This document shows, piece after piece, positions 7,696-16,000 of a DNA stretch of 17,329 nucleotides (positions are counted from its first letter, which is position 1; the number at the start of each line of letters is the position of its first letter). The notes under the pieces were generated by a model. The model was not told the DNA's origin, made no database searches, and was given only the letters and a program-made list of their open reading frames with translations. A program made the position numbers and the translations under genes. The stretch is from an uncultured bacterium (GTDB lineage: Bacteria; Verrucomicrobiota; Kiritimatiellia; RFP12; UBA1067), in NCBI GenBank assembly GCA_946401765.1, contig CAMIVJ010000013.1, positions 1-17,329 of the forward strand, written 5' to 3'.

Positions 7696-7731
7696 TTTTG
7701 GCGGCCCTCCCACCCGGGAAGACCGCCAAAG
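7696..7731 (-). terminator. GC-rich hairpin between cupin gene and exporter series
   Basis: The arms TTTTGGCGG (7696-7704) and CCGCCAAAG (7723-7731) pair over eight Watson-Crick pairs plus one G-U. Inside lie a 3x3 internal loop, a TCCC/GGGA stem (7708-7711 with 7716-7719) and a four-base loop. On the minus strand it lies 38 bases after the cupin stop and 25 bases before the ATPase start. No U-run follows (AAGAAGC), so it is not a classic intrinsic terminator. It may stabilise the cupin mRNA end, or act in the exporter leader. The rest of 7671-7769 shows nothing convincing. Confidence 0.5.
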
Positions 7732-7769
7732 AGAATATCAAACTTGTGTTAAGCGTCTGTTAGAGAACG

Positions 7770-8576
7770 TCAGAAAGCGACGCCGGGCACCGTGAAGCGG
7801 TTGCACGTGCCGTCGTGGAAGTTGGCGAACTCGGAGACGACCGCGCCCTCGGTGCCGCCCATGAGGAAGTGCCACGAGCCGACCTTGGGCAGCTTGTGCG
7901 CCACGCCGTCGGGCAGCCACTTCTCAACGTGGAGCGACTTGAGGTACGTGGGCTTGTTGGCCTTGTGGTCGAAGAGGAGCTCGGAGAGATTGGCCTTCGC
8001 CTCGGGGAACTGGTCGAGATTGGGCTCGCCGACCTCGGAGAAGCTGTACACCCAGCCGTAGCGCACGAGCCAGCTCTCCATCTTGGCGGGGATCGCCTTC
8101 TTGATCTTCTGGCCGGTCCAGATGTCCTCGTACTCCTTCTCGGGGCCGGGCAGATGGCAGTGCTCCGGAAGCGCCTGCAGAGGAAGCAGGTAGATGTCGT
8201 GGCCGAAGTACTCCTCCTTGATCTCGTCCACCCAGATCACTCCGCCCATGCCGTACTTGACGAAGTCGCTCTTTGCGAAGTCGATGGCCCAGAAGCCAAG
8301 GCCGGGCTTGGTGAGCTTGGCGTCGGCAAGCGCGGGATAAACGGGATATCCGAGCTTCTTGAACAGGTCGAAGTAGGCCTGCGTGGCCTTGGCGGTGTCG
8401 AACTTGCCGCCGTGGTTGATGCCGTTCTCGTCGAACGTTCCGCCGATGTAGAAGTCTTTGTTTGTCATTTTTTCGCATCCTTTCTTGCAGCAGCATGCTG
8501 CGCCCGTCGCACATCCGGACAGCGCGCTCACGAGAGTCGCGCCCGCACCTGCGGCGAGAAATTCACGTCTGTTCAT
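7770..8576 (-). CDS. Exported lipoprotein with D-lyxose-isomerase-like cupin domain
   Basis: The start at 8576 gives 268 residues beginning MNRREFLAAGAG, a twin-arginine signal, then lipobox LSGC with Cys22, so a Tat-exported lipoprotein is likely. AAAGGA lies 9 bases upstream; the in-frame ATG at 8624 falls within about 4 bases of the predicted transcription start and has no ribosome site. The mature part resembles sugar-isomerase cupins of the D-lyxose isomerase type. PEHCH gives His139 and His141, MESWLVRYG gives Glu167, and GSWHF gives His236, in the order and spacing of that fold's metal ligands. GAVVSEFANFHD (244-255) matches the family's closing strand. A second ATG at 8468 (residue 37) has its own ribosome site and would yield a 232-residue cytosolic form. 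The gene is probably monocistronic. The enzymatic activity is inferred; a sugar-binding or other metal-cupin role is possible. Confidence 0.85.
   Translation of the reverse strand: MNRREFLAAGAGATLVSALSGCATGAACCCKKGCEKMTNKDFYIGGTFDENGINHGGKFDTAKATQAYFDLFKKLGYPVYPALADAKLTKPGLGFWAIDFAKSDFVKYGMGGVIWVDEIKEEYFGHDIYLLPLQALPEHCHLPGPEKEYEDIWTGQKIKKAIPAKMESWLVRYGWVYSFSEVGEPNLDQFPEAKANLSELLFDHKANKPTYLKSLHVEKWLPDGVAHKLPKVGSWHFLMGGTEGAVVSEFANFHDGTCNRFTVPGVAF
8478..8483 (-). promoter_or_regulatory. Internal ribosome binding site before a second cupin start
   Basis: AAAGGA on the minus strand stands 9 bases before an in-frame ATG at 8468, exactly the spacing of the site before the first ATG at 8576. Starting here would remove the Tat signal, lipobox and Cys cluster and keep the whole cupin domain. 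Confidence 0.45.
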
Positions 8577-8634
8577 TTCTTTTTTCCTTTCAGTTTGCAG
8601 TTCAAGTAGATTCCAAATGCCCATGTGACTGGAT

Positions 8635-8646
8635 ATTATACCACAA
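8635..8646 (-). promoter_or_regulatory. Promoter of the cupin gene (extended -10 type)
   Basis: On the minus strand TATAAT (8635-8640), a perfect -10 hexamer, is preceded by TGG (8641-8643) as an extended -10, within TTGTGGTATAAT. No good -35 hexamer is seen at 16-18 bases upstream, which is usual for extended -10 promoters. Transcription would start near 8628, giving a leader of about 50 bases to the ATG at 8576. It nearly repeats the tmk element at 314-325. Confidence 0.65.
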
Positions 8647-8651
8647 ATCGG

Positions 8652-8666
8652 GCGCCCATGGGGCGC
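8652..8666 (-). terminator. Small GC hairpin downstream of the repeat-protein gene
   Basis: GCGCCC (8652-8657) and GGGCGC (8661-8666) form a six-pair stem with a three-base loop. It lies about 40 bases after the repeat-protein stop and just upstream of the cupin promoter. There is no U-run after it on the minus strand (it is followed by CGATTTGTGG). It may help end the message from the preceding operon or act as an operator-like palindrome beside the promoter. Confidence 0.4.
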
Positions 8667-8680
8667 AAATGTGAACTGGC

Positions 8681-8698
8681 CTGGCGCCGCGGCGGCAG
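8681..8698 (-). terminator. Short GC hairpin just after the repeat-protein stop codon
   Basis: CTG (8681-8683) pairs with CAG (8696-8698), and CGCC (8685-8688) with GGCG (8691-8694), around one mismatch and a tight loop. It begins 8 bases after the stop codon and is followed by a T-rich patch only further on (CACATTT on the minus strand). It is weak alone, but together with 8652-8666 it is the only structure at the end of this operon. Confidence 0.3.
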
Positions 8699-8706
8699 AG
8701 AATGCT

Positions 8707-11700
8707 CTACCTTATCATTATCGAGATGCCAACCGTCACGACGGCCTCGAGGTTGCCGTCGGCGTTCACCCTGACCTTGGTGCCCTTCGGGCCATCCGCC
8801 AGGTTGACCGTCACGGCATCGCCGCCAAACCCTCCGCCAGTCGTGAGCAGGAAGCTCTTCGGCCTGGGCGTCACGCCGGAAATCTTCACGTTGACCGTTC
8901 CGGCAGGCGTGGCGCCGCCAGTGGCAAGAACCGGCGCCGCAGCCGCGTCCGTGAAGTTGAACGCGAGCGTTGCGCCGTCCGCAAGCGAAAGCGCCCCCAC
9001 TTTCGCCGTGCCGGACTCTCCTACCTCGAGCGTCGCATTGCTCCCCACTCTCACCGCGCCGGCTCTCTCCTCGCCCCCTACGTGCATCTTGAGCGTCGAT
9101 GCGCCTTCCAGCGCCACCGCCCCCTTTCCCGGCCACGCGTCGGCCATCACCTCCACCGTCGCGGAATCCTGCGCCGTCAGCCCTCCGGAGAAGATGTTGC
9201 CGCTGGAAGTGTTCGCGAACACGAACTTGCCGATTCCCTTCACGTTCACCTTGAACTTCGCCGCGGACTCCGCGTTCGCCGCGCCGATCGGCGCCTCGCA
9301 CGTGATCGTGCGCCCTACGGCGCCGTCGTAGTAGTCCGTCGTGTCGAACGTGACGATGGTCTGCCCGGAGCTGCTGTGCTTGTAGATCGCGAAGTTGCCC
9401 GTGTCCCTGTTCGCGCCAGGCTCATTGTAGCACATCGTCCAGTCGGCGCACGCGCCAAGCTCATGCGAGCCCGAGTTGCTTACGCGCAAGTATCCCGCGC
9501 CGCGCAGGATTCCACCGGAGCCGAAGATCGTCCTGCCGTCGCCGATCGGAACTATGTAGGTGTTCTGAATCGGCCTTATCCTGCCCACGACGAAGGTTCC
9601 GCTTCCGCCGGCGGTGTAGTGCGTGATGTTTCCGCCGCCAGTGACAACGAATTCGTCCGCCACCTTGAACTCGCCGTTGAGCGTGCCGAGAAGATGCGCC
9701 TCGGAACTCCTGTTGATCTTCGCGCTCATCACCTCGGCCCGTCCGCCGGCCTCCACGGAGAAGTCGGCGTTGTGCTTGAAGAAGCAGGCGTTGGGAAGAA
9801 GGTACACTCCGTCGCTCTTCACAACCGTGCCGCCGATCTCGGTATGGTCGCCCGACACGGTCAAGGTGTAGGTGCCGTGGATGTCGGTCGCGCGGGCGAG
9901 CTTCACTCCGAAGGCGCCGCCGGTGAACTTGACCGCGCCCGTGTTCTGCACGACGTCGATGTTGCCGGAGAACTCGACTGCGTTCTCGAACTCCACCTGG
10001 CTCGTCGAATTGTTCACCACGGAGACAACGTCGGCGAACTTCGCGCCTGAGATCCTGACGGGCGCGGAGTTCGGCGGAACGACGATCTTCGTGGCGCCGA
10101 ATCCGCTGCCGTTGGGGTTCACGAGCGACGCCTCGGAGACGTCGGCGATGAAGGCGGTGCCGCTAGGCGGCACGTTCCCCGAAAGCCAGTTCGACCCCTC
10201 GTTCAGGCTGCCGCTCGCGCCGCCCACCCACACATGCTCGTCGGCAGCGGCCGAATACGCGCACCATATCTCGTTCTTCTCCCCGTTCAGCATGAATCGG
10301 AGGTTCCCCTCGGGCAGCGTCGCCGACGAAAGGACGTCGTCCGCGAACACTCCGCCGCCCGTGACCGCAACGACCTTGTAGAATCCCGTCGCTAGCCCTT
10401 CGGGAACGACGAACACTAGGTTCGCGCCCGCAATGGCGGCAGGCACAACGAGCGTGGTGCCGACCTCCACCGTCGTCTTGCCGGAATAGGCCGGCGCCAC
10501 GCCGAGCGTCACCGTGCCGCCGCCCTTGTACGTCATTGCGCCTGCGCCCGAGATCGTCTCGTCGATCGCTGCAGACTTGCCGTTCGCGTCGATCGTGCCG
10601 CCTCCTTCGGCCACCGTCATGGTCAGCCTGTCGTGGGCGGGAACCGCCAACCCCGAGCTGCCTGCCTTGAGCGTGCCGCCGTCAAGCTTCAGCGTGCCGT
10701 TCGCCGTTCCGAAGAGTGTGTCGCTCGCTCCGTAGCGCACGGAGTTCACGATCATCGTTCCGCCGTCTGTCACGTTGATCGCGCAGTCCTCCCCCTCCGT
10801 GCAGCCTGAGCCGTAGCAGATGAAGGCCGTGCCGTCTGCTGCGCATACGGTTCCGCCCTCGACGTTCAGCGTTCCCGAGGCGTTGTAGCCGACGATGAAG
10901 CTCGCGGCCGCGCCGTACGTTCCGCCCGACTTCACCGTCATCACGCCCCTGTATCCCGGCTTGCCGCTGTCGCCGATGGAAATGTACCCGCTTCCCGACG
11001 ACGCCGTGTTCGTGACCGTGCCGCCGGATATCTCGAAACACACCTCGCCGCTGTCGCTTTCGGCGTTGAAGCCCACGCGGATGTATCTTGCGAGCGCCAG
11101 CGTTCCGCCGCGATGGCAGAACCTCGTCGTGGCGTTTCTGGCGTCGGCGAGCACCATGTTCCACGTCACGTCCCAATCGCCGCCGTCCTTGTAGAGCTCC
11201 GTCGTTCCGCCATCGATCCTGCCGATGTAGAGGTTGTCGACCGAAGACGCGAGAGTGGCGCCGTTCTCGAACTTGAGTGCAACGGGCTTGTCGGCGTCGG
11301 TGCCGAGCGTGAGCTTGGCCCAGTCCGCCGTCACGCCCGCGCCGGAGAACGCGAGCGTTCCATCGGCGATCGTCGTCGCGTCCGCCCGGCTCGAGCCTAG
11401 CGTGAGCGTTCCTGGCCCCGTCTTCTCCATCGCTCCGGACATCGCCGGCGAGATAGTTGCCGAAACGCCGCCGGAAACCGCCACCTCCGCGGCGGAAAGC
11501 GTGGCGGTGCCGGTGATCGTGGCGTTCGCGCGGAACGTCACGGACGCCGCCGTAATGTCCGAATTGACCGTCGCCGCGTCACCGGCGTTCTCGAACACCG
11601 CCGCCGTGGCATTGTACCAGTCGCCCGCAACGCCGTTCTTCGTCCATTTGCCGGACGCATTCCACGACGCGCCTGATGCTCCGCCGTTCCACACGTACTC

Positions 11701-13026
11701 GCCCGCGAACGTGTCGGATATTACGACCTTCGTGCCATCCGCCGCCAGCACGAGCGCGTAGCGGCCGTTGTCGTTGCCGGAAAGCGAGATGGCATTGACC
11801 TCTGCCTGCGTGAACGTGCCGCCGTCCGTGATCTCCAGCACGGACAGGCCGTCACCGACGCCGCCTGAGGGGATCGCCACCGTGACAGGATGCGCAACGA
11901 GCGCGGTCTTCACGGCCGTGGTGATGGCGAGCACTGTTCCCGCCTCGCAGATCGTCCCGCCGGTGTGGCTCGGCGTTCCAGTGAATGTGATCGTGCCGCC
12001 TCCCTTGAAGGTGACGGTTCCGACCGCTCCGGGAGCGTCCTCGATGTCCTCGGCAAAAGTGACGATGAAGCCGTTGGGGTCTATGATTGCACCATTCGCG
12101 CCGGCGTAGATGTGGAGATTCGCGTGGGCCTGCACGAAGCCGGCCTCGCTCGCGTAGGCCCGCAGCGTTCCGCCGTCGAGCGTCACAGTGCCGCCTCCCG
12201 TGCCGACGTTCACGAGGCGCAGAATCTTCGTCGTAAGCACGCCACCCTTCGTGACATTGACGACCGACTTCTTCGCGGCCGCGCCGTAGTTAAGCATGAA
12301 ATCGGCCTTCGTGACGAACATGCCACCCTCAATATTGAGAGTGCCTTCCGAGGCGCCGTTGGCCATGGTTATGTTACCGTTGCCGTTGATGTTCTCGTAG
12401 ATGCCGCCTCTCTTGATCGTAACTGTTCCGTTGCCATCGCCGCCGATGGTCAGATATCTGGATGTCTGCGAAAGTTTGCCGCCGTCATCGACCTCGATGT
12501 AGCCAGTACCTTTCTTGCCTGCGGTGGTATAAGTTGCTATCAGTTCGCCTCCAATCACCTTCAACGTACCGTGGGTGTCGGATGTGTTTGCCACGTTCAC
12601 TTCGGAGAACTGGTATTTGCCGGACTGTATCTGTATTTCCGCACCGTTGTAGATGTACATCCCGACAGAGCTGGTAATGCCGCAATCGTCGGATTCCGCC
12701 ACAAAGACTATCGGCGCACCGTTGTATTCGTTGTTAATACCTCCCGCCAGCGTCGTGTTCTCCCTGAACGTGATGACCTTATCCCAGCTGAGGTTGAGGT
12801 GGTCTCTTGCCGTGCTTATGTTGTGATTGGAATTCTCGAAAGCAGTTGTACCGGACTTGAACCAACAGCTTGTGTCGTCGAAATAACTTGTGCCGGAAGA
12901 ATTGCCCTTCCAGTCCCAGAACGCCGCGCCTGCGGACTGCGAGAGGGAGAGCGCAGTCGAGAGTGCAGCCAGGAGCAGGAACCGATTCGGTCCCCGCTGC
13001 GTACCATGAGCGGTCTTTGCGTTCAT
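8707..13026 (-). CDS. Large exported protein with autotransporter-associated beta-strand repeats, no C-terminal barrel
   Basis: The start at 13026 gives 1439 residues and has AAAGGA 8 bases upstream. Extending to the in-frame ATG at 13263 would add 79 basic residues and overlap the protease gene by over 200 bases. A signal peptide covers about residues 1-35 (h-region FLLLAALSTALSLS, cleavage near SAGA/A). The rest is Gly/Thr/Val-rich beta-helix sequence. Three sections open with a Trp-Gly motif: FWDWKGNSSG (36-45), YVWNGGASGASW (444-455) and HVWVGGASGS (931-940). Motifs such as TLNIEGG, GTVTLDGGTL and YKGGGTVTLGVAPAYSGKTTVEVGTTL are typical of the PATR family. Residues about 199-366 and 691-859 are an internal duplication. 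The C-terminus (LEAVVTVGISIMIR) has no 12-strand barrel, so it is not a classical type V autotransporter; surface attachment is unexplained. Probably a fibrous surface or matrix protein, cotranscribed with the protease 20 bases upstream. Confidence 0.88.
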   Translation of the reverse strand: MNAKTAHGTQRGPNRFLLLAALSTALSLSQSAGAAFWDWKGNSSGTSYFDDTSCWFKSGTTAFENSNHNISTARDHLNLSWDKVITFRENTTLAGGINNEYNGAPIVFVAESDDCGITSSVGMYIYNGAEIQIQSGKYQFSEVNVANTSDTHGTLKVIGGELIATYTTAGKKGTGYIEVDDGGKLSQTSRYLTIGGDGNGTVTIKRGGIYENINGNGNITMANGASEGTLNIEGGMFVTKADFMLNYGAAAKKSVVNVTKGGVLTTKILRLVNVGTGGGTVTLDGGTLRAYASEAGFVQAHANLHIYAGANGAIIDPNGFIVTFAEDIEDAPGAVGTVTFKGGGTITFTGTPSHTGGTICEAGTVLAITTAVKTALVAHPVTVAIPSGGVGDGLSVLEITDGGTFTQAEVNAISLSGNDNGRYALVLAADGTKVVISDTFAGEYVWNGGASGASWNASGKWTKNGVAGDWYNATAAVFENAGDAATVNSDITAASVTFRANATITGTATLSAAEVAVSGGVSATISPAMSGAMEKTGPGTLTLGSSRADATTIADGTLAFSGAGVTADWAKLTLGTDADKPVALKFENGATLASSVDNLYIGRIDGGTTELYKDGGDWDVTWNMVLADARNATTRFCHRGGTLALARYIRVGFNAESDSGEVCFEISGGTVTNTASSGSGYISIGDSGKPGYRGVMTVKSGGTYGAAASFIVGYNASGTLNVEGGTVCAADGTAFICYGSGCTEGEDCAINVTDGGTMIVNSVRYGASDTLFGTANGTLKLDGGTLKAGSSGLAVPAHDRLTMTVAEGGGTIDANGKSAAIDETISGAGAMTYKGGGTVTLGVAPAYSGKTTVEVGTTLVVPAAIAGANLVFVVPEGLATGFYKVVAVTGGGVFADDVLSSATLPEGNLRFMLNGEKNEIWCAYSAAADEHVWVGGASGSLNEGSNWLSGNVPPSGTAFIADVSEASLVNPNGSGFGATKIVVPPNSAPVRISGAKFADVVSVVNNSTSQVEFENAVEFSGNIDVVQNTGAVKFTGGAFGVKLARATDIHGTYTLTVSGDHTEIGGTVVKSDGVYLLPNACFFKHNADFSVEAGGRAEVMSAKINRSSEAHLLGTLNGEFKVADEFVVTGGGNITHYTAGGSGTFVVGRIRPIQNTYIVPIGDGRTIFGSGGILRGAGYLRVSNSGSHELGACADWTMCYNEPGANRDTGNFAIYKHSSSGQTIVTFDTTDYYDGAVGRTITCEAPIGAANAESAAKFKVNVKGIGKFVFANTSSGNIFSGGLTAQDSATVEVMADAWPGKGAVALEGASTLKMHVGGEERAGAVRVGSNATLEVGESGTAKVGALSLADGATLAFNFTDAAAAPVLATGGATPAGTVNVKISGVTPRPKSFLLTTGGGFGGDAVTVNLADGPKGTKVRVNADGNLEAVVTVGISIMIR

Positions 13027-13034
13027 TGCCTTGT

Positions 13035-13040
13035 TCCTTT
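13035..13040 (-). promoter_or_regulatory. Ribosome binding site that sets the repeat-protein start
   Basis: AAAGGA on the minus strand lies 8 bases before the ATG at 13026, in the 20-base gap after the protease stop. With the signal peptide that follows, it decides this start over the upstream in-frame ATG at 13263. Confidence 0.7.
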
Positions 13041-13046
13041 CGGAGT

Positions 13047-16000
13047 TCACTCGTTCTCGATGACGACCTTGAAGAAATGAAGCGGAGATGTCTCGGTGGT
13101 CACTTCGGTCCATTCTGCCGCGCGAAGGTCGTCGGCGCCTCTTATCACCGCCTTGAATCCCTCGCGCAGGAAGCGCGGCTCGTATGTCACTTTGCCCTCG
13201 CCGTTGACGACCTCGATGCTGCACTTGAGCTTGTCGGCCGCGCTCTTCGGATCCGTGTCGCACGCATACTCGAACCAGTTGGGCTGGCCGTCGCCGTCGC
13301 TGTCCTCAAGGGCCACCCTGCGGAACACTTCGTCCGCCGCGCCTTCGGACGCAAGGCCGTTCTCCACGAACCATGCGTACGGAATCACCACCGTCAGCCC
13401 CGCGCCGGATGCCGACGCCGCGTTCACCGTCACCGAAGGACCCGCCTCTATTGGCGCAAAGCGAAGCGACAGGTCCTTGTACGCCGTCGTGCCGTTCGCG
13501 TCCGTCGCGGCGAGCGTGAGGATCATGCGCGAACGCGCATTCTCCGCCGTCACTCCAGAAGGCCTCACCGCCACGACGAAGCGGCCGCCGCCCTTCTCCG
13601 TCACGGAGACGTCCCCATCCCCCACAAGCGCGAGATGGCTCGGCAGCGCCGCAAGGCTCGTCACGCTCTCTGAGCACTGCACCGTGAATCTCGTCACGTT
13701 CAGGCCGCACTCGGCGTAGAATCCCTCGTCCGTCGCGGTCACCGACTGTATCTCCGGCATCCCGAGCGCAACAAGCGTCTCGCTGTTCCACGCCACAGCC
13801 GGCACCCGCGGCACCTGCACGTTTGTGACGCGCGGCGCGTACAGACGCCCGCCATATTGGTCGCCTACATACCAGGATCCGGAATGGGCGCATGTAATCG
13901 CAAGCTTGCCTGACTGCCCGGCGAACCCGCCAAGCGGAATGCTTACGTTCTGCCGATCGATGTTCGCCCCGTTTGTCGTCGACCAGACCGTTGTAGCGGT
14001 TCCGTCAACGGCAGTGAACACCGCAGTCAGAGTGTCCGATCCTTCCCCATAGTAGTTATTTGCGCTCCAGCCGAACGAAAGTGACGACGATGCGGTCAAC
14101 TTGCCTGATATGGCCACGGAAATCGAACAACGCGACTTGTCAAGAACCGTCGTGTCGTCAACAGCCGTTCCCGCATACGACCATGTGCCGCTCGTGTCCG
14201 ACGCAGAGAACGAGAGGTTTTCGCTGACATACGTCTGCGCGCCGGGAATTGGCGTTCTGCGCTCTCCGGCAATCGACGCCGTAATCGTCTCCGACGGCTC
14301 CCCTTCCACGAGCGCTCCGGATATCTGCGGCACAACAGTGAAGGAGTACGTCGCCCCTGGGGCAAGGCTGGAGACTCTAACGCTGCGCGTCTTACCGTCG
14401 AAAGAATGCGACGACGGGTCCTCTGGCATCAGCACTTCCGTGACGCGGAAATCGTCCACAAGTATCTTGCCCGAAGAGTAGAACGATCCGCCGCTTCTGC
14501 TGTTTCTGATTCTAAACTGCGCCGTCTTTCCCCCTCGATCGCCGAGGTAGACACGCTCCGTGCTCCAGCCCGAATTGCCCGTGCTCACGATACCCGGCGT
14601 GCAGATAGTCTCCCATTCGCCGCCGTCGAATCGCGCCTGCACTTCATACACGGCGCCAAGCGTGTAGTAGCTCAGCAGCTTGAACGTGAGAACGGAAGCC
14701 GACGTGAGAGTGAGGGACCGCGAGAAGGTGTACGAGCCGGCATACCTCGCCGTGGTGAAGAGGAGCTTGCCGTCGTATCCGCTCGAATCCTCGCCAACGT
14801 AGATGCTGTCGCCCGTCGACGTGCCGGAGGAGGACGAGAAGTCGTCGAGGAACTGCGAGGTCTCGGTGGCGGTTCTGGAAACCACAACCGTGAAGCCCGA
14901 GAGCTTGTTCGTGTAGAAGTCTGGAAAATGCCAGCCGAGCGAGAGGCTTGTACCGCTGACCTTCGGCAGCGGATCGATCTGCGGCCTCGCGCGCGGGTAG
15001 TGGCCCACGCGGATGTCCTCGATCGGGCTGCCGTTCTGCGACGGATCGAGATTGTAGTATCCGTCGTCGCTGCCGCCCCAGCCGTAGTTGAGGTAGAGGT
15101 AGGTGGAGTCGCCGTCGCTCGCCCAGCCGTGCGCCACCACTGCGTGCCCGGGAATCGACACCTGCAGCGGCACGCCGGCGCGGAGGTCGGAAAGAACCTG
15201 CGAGAAGTCTGTCGCGGTGGTAGCGTCGATGTTGCGTCCCTGGGTGTACCATTCGATGGCGTTGCCGGCAACGGTGTTGTAGCTAGCGCCGGAACCGCTG
15301 CTCTTGAACGACATGCGCGCAAGAACGTCCGCGAACATGATCAGGCGGGCTATGGGATACCGCACGGCCTCTGCCACGCCTCCGCGCAGGTCGTAATTGC
15401 TTTCCCACCACCAGCTGTATCCGCCGGGATAGAAATTCGTCACGCATACGCGCGTAGAGTCGACATATTCATATGCAAGCGAATTCCAGTCTATCGGAAC
15501 ATGCCCTTCGAAACGCAACGGGAACGTCTTCACCGTCTGGTTCGTGTCGGTGAAGCTGTGATTGAACGTCTCCACCCGGTCTATGCGCGCAGGCCAGCGG
15601 AAATAGCGGAATCCCTGCGCAGTGGCCGTGGCCACGCACCCGCAAGGACAGCGCCCGCGGTAGACTCCTGAGTCCAAACTCGAGTCGTACACCGGCGTGT
15701 AGTCGTTGTACGGCTGCCACTGGTTGTAGTGCGACTTGAGGAACGGTTCCACCACAATGGTCGCCGGGTTCTCGATCGAAGGCGACGCAATGCGCGGAAC
15801 GTCCTTCTCAAGAAGCCTCTTCCACTTCGCGTTCCGCTCGCCGCCAGCGGACTCCTTTGCCCGGCATGCGTCGCTGGAGCACTGCAGCATCGTGTAGGCG
15901 GGCGAGTCCGGAACAGGCTCCGCGAAGTCGTTCTTCGAAAAGCCCACGATCGGATCTGCAAGGTCGCTGCCGGAAAGGATCACGTGCCCGGCGGGCGCGA

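Noticed and set aside
8707..9200. Type V autotransporter barrel at the end of the repeat protein
   Set aside because: The last 300 residues keep the Gly/Thr/Val repeat pattern and do not show alternating amphipathic barrel strands or a terminal aromatic residue.
8671..10050. Long plus-strand open frame of 459 codons opposite the repeat-protein gene
   Set aside because: It is Arg/Ala/His-rich with no recognisable domain and lies wholly opposite a gene with a clear signal peptide and repeats. Long antisense frames are expected in G+C-rich coding DNA.
11890..13080. Plus-strand open frame of 396 codons
   Set aside because: It crosses the gap between protease and repeat-protein genes antisense to both, with no ribosome site or domain seen.
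13027..13263. N-terminal extension of the repeat protein to the ATG at 13263
   Set aside because: It would overlap the protease gene by 217 bases, add a basic low-complexity stretch before a normal signal peptide, and ignore the good ribosome site at 13035-13040.
14406..15671. Plus-strand open frame of 421 codons opposite the C10 protease
   Set aside because: It is a shadow of the protease, whose catalytic motifs settle the coding strand; its own sequence shows no family likeness.
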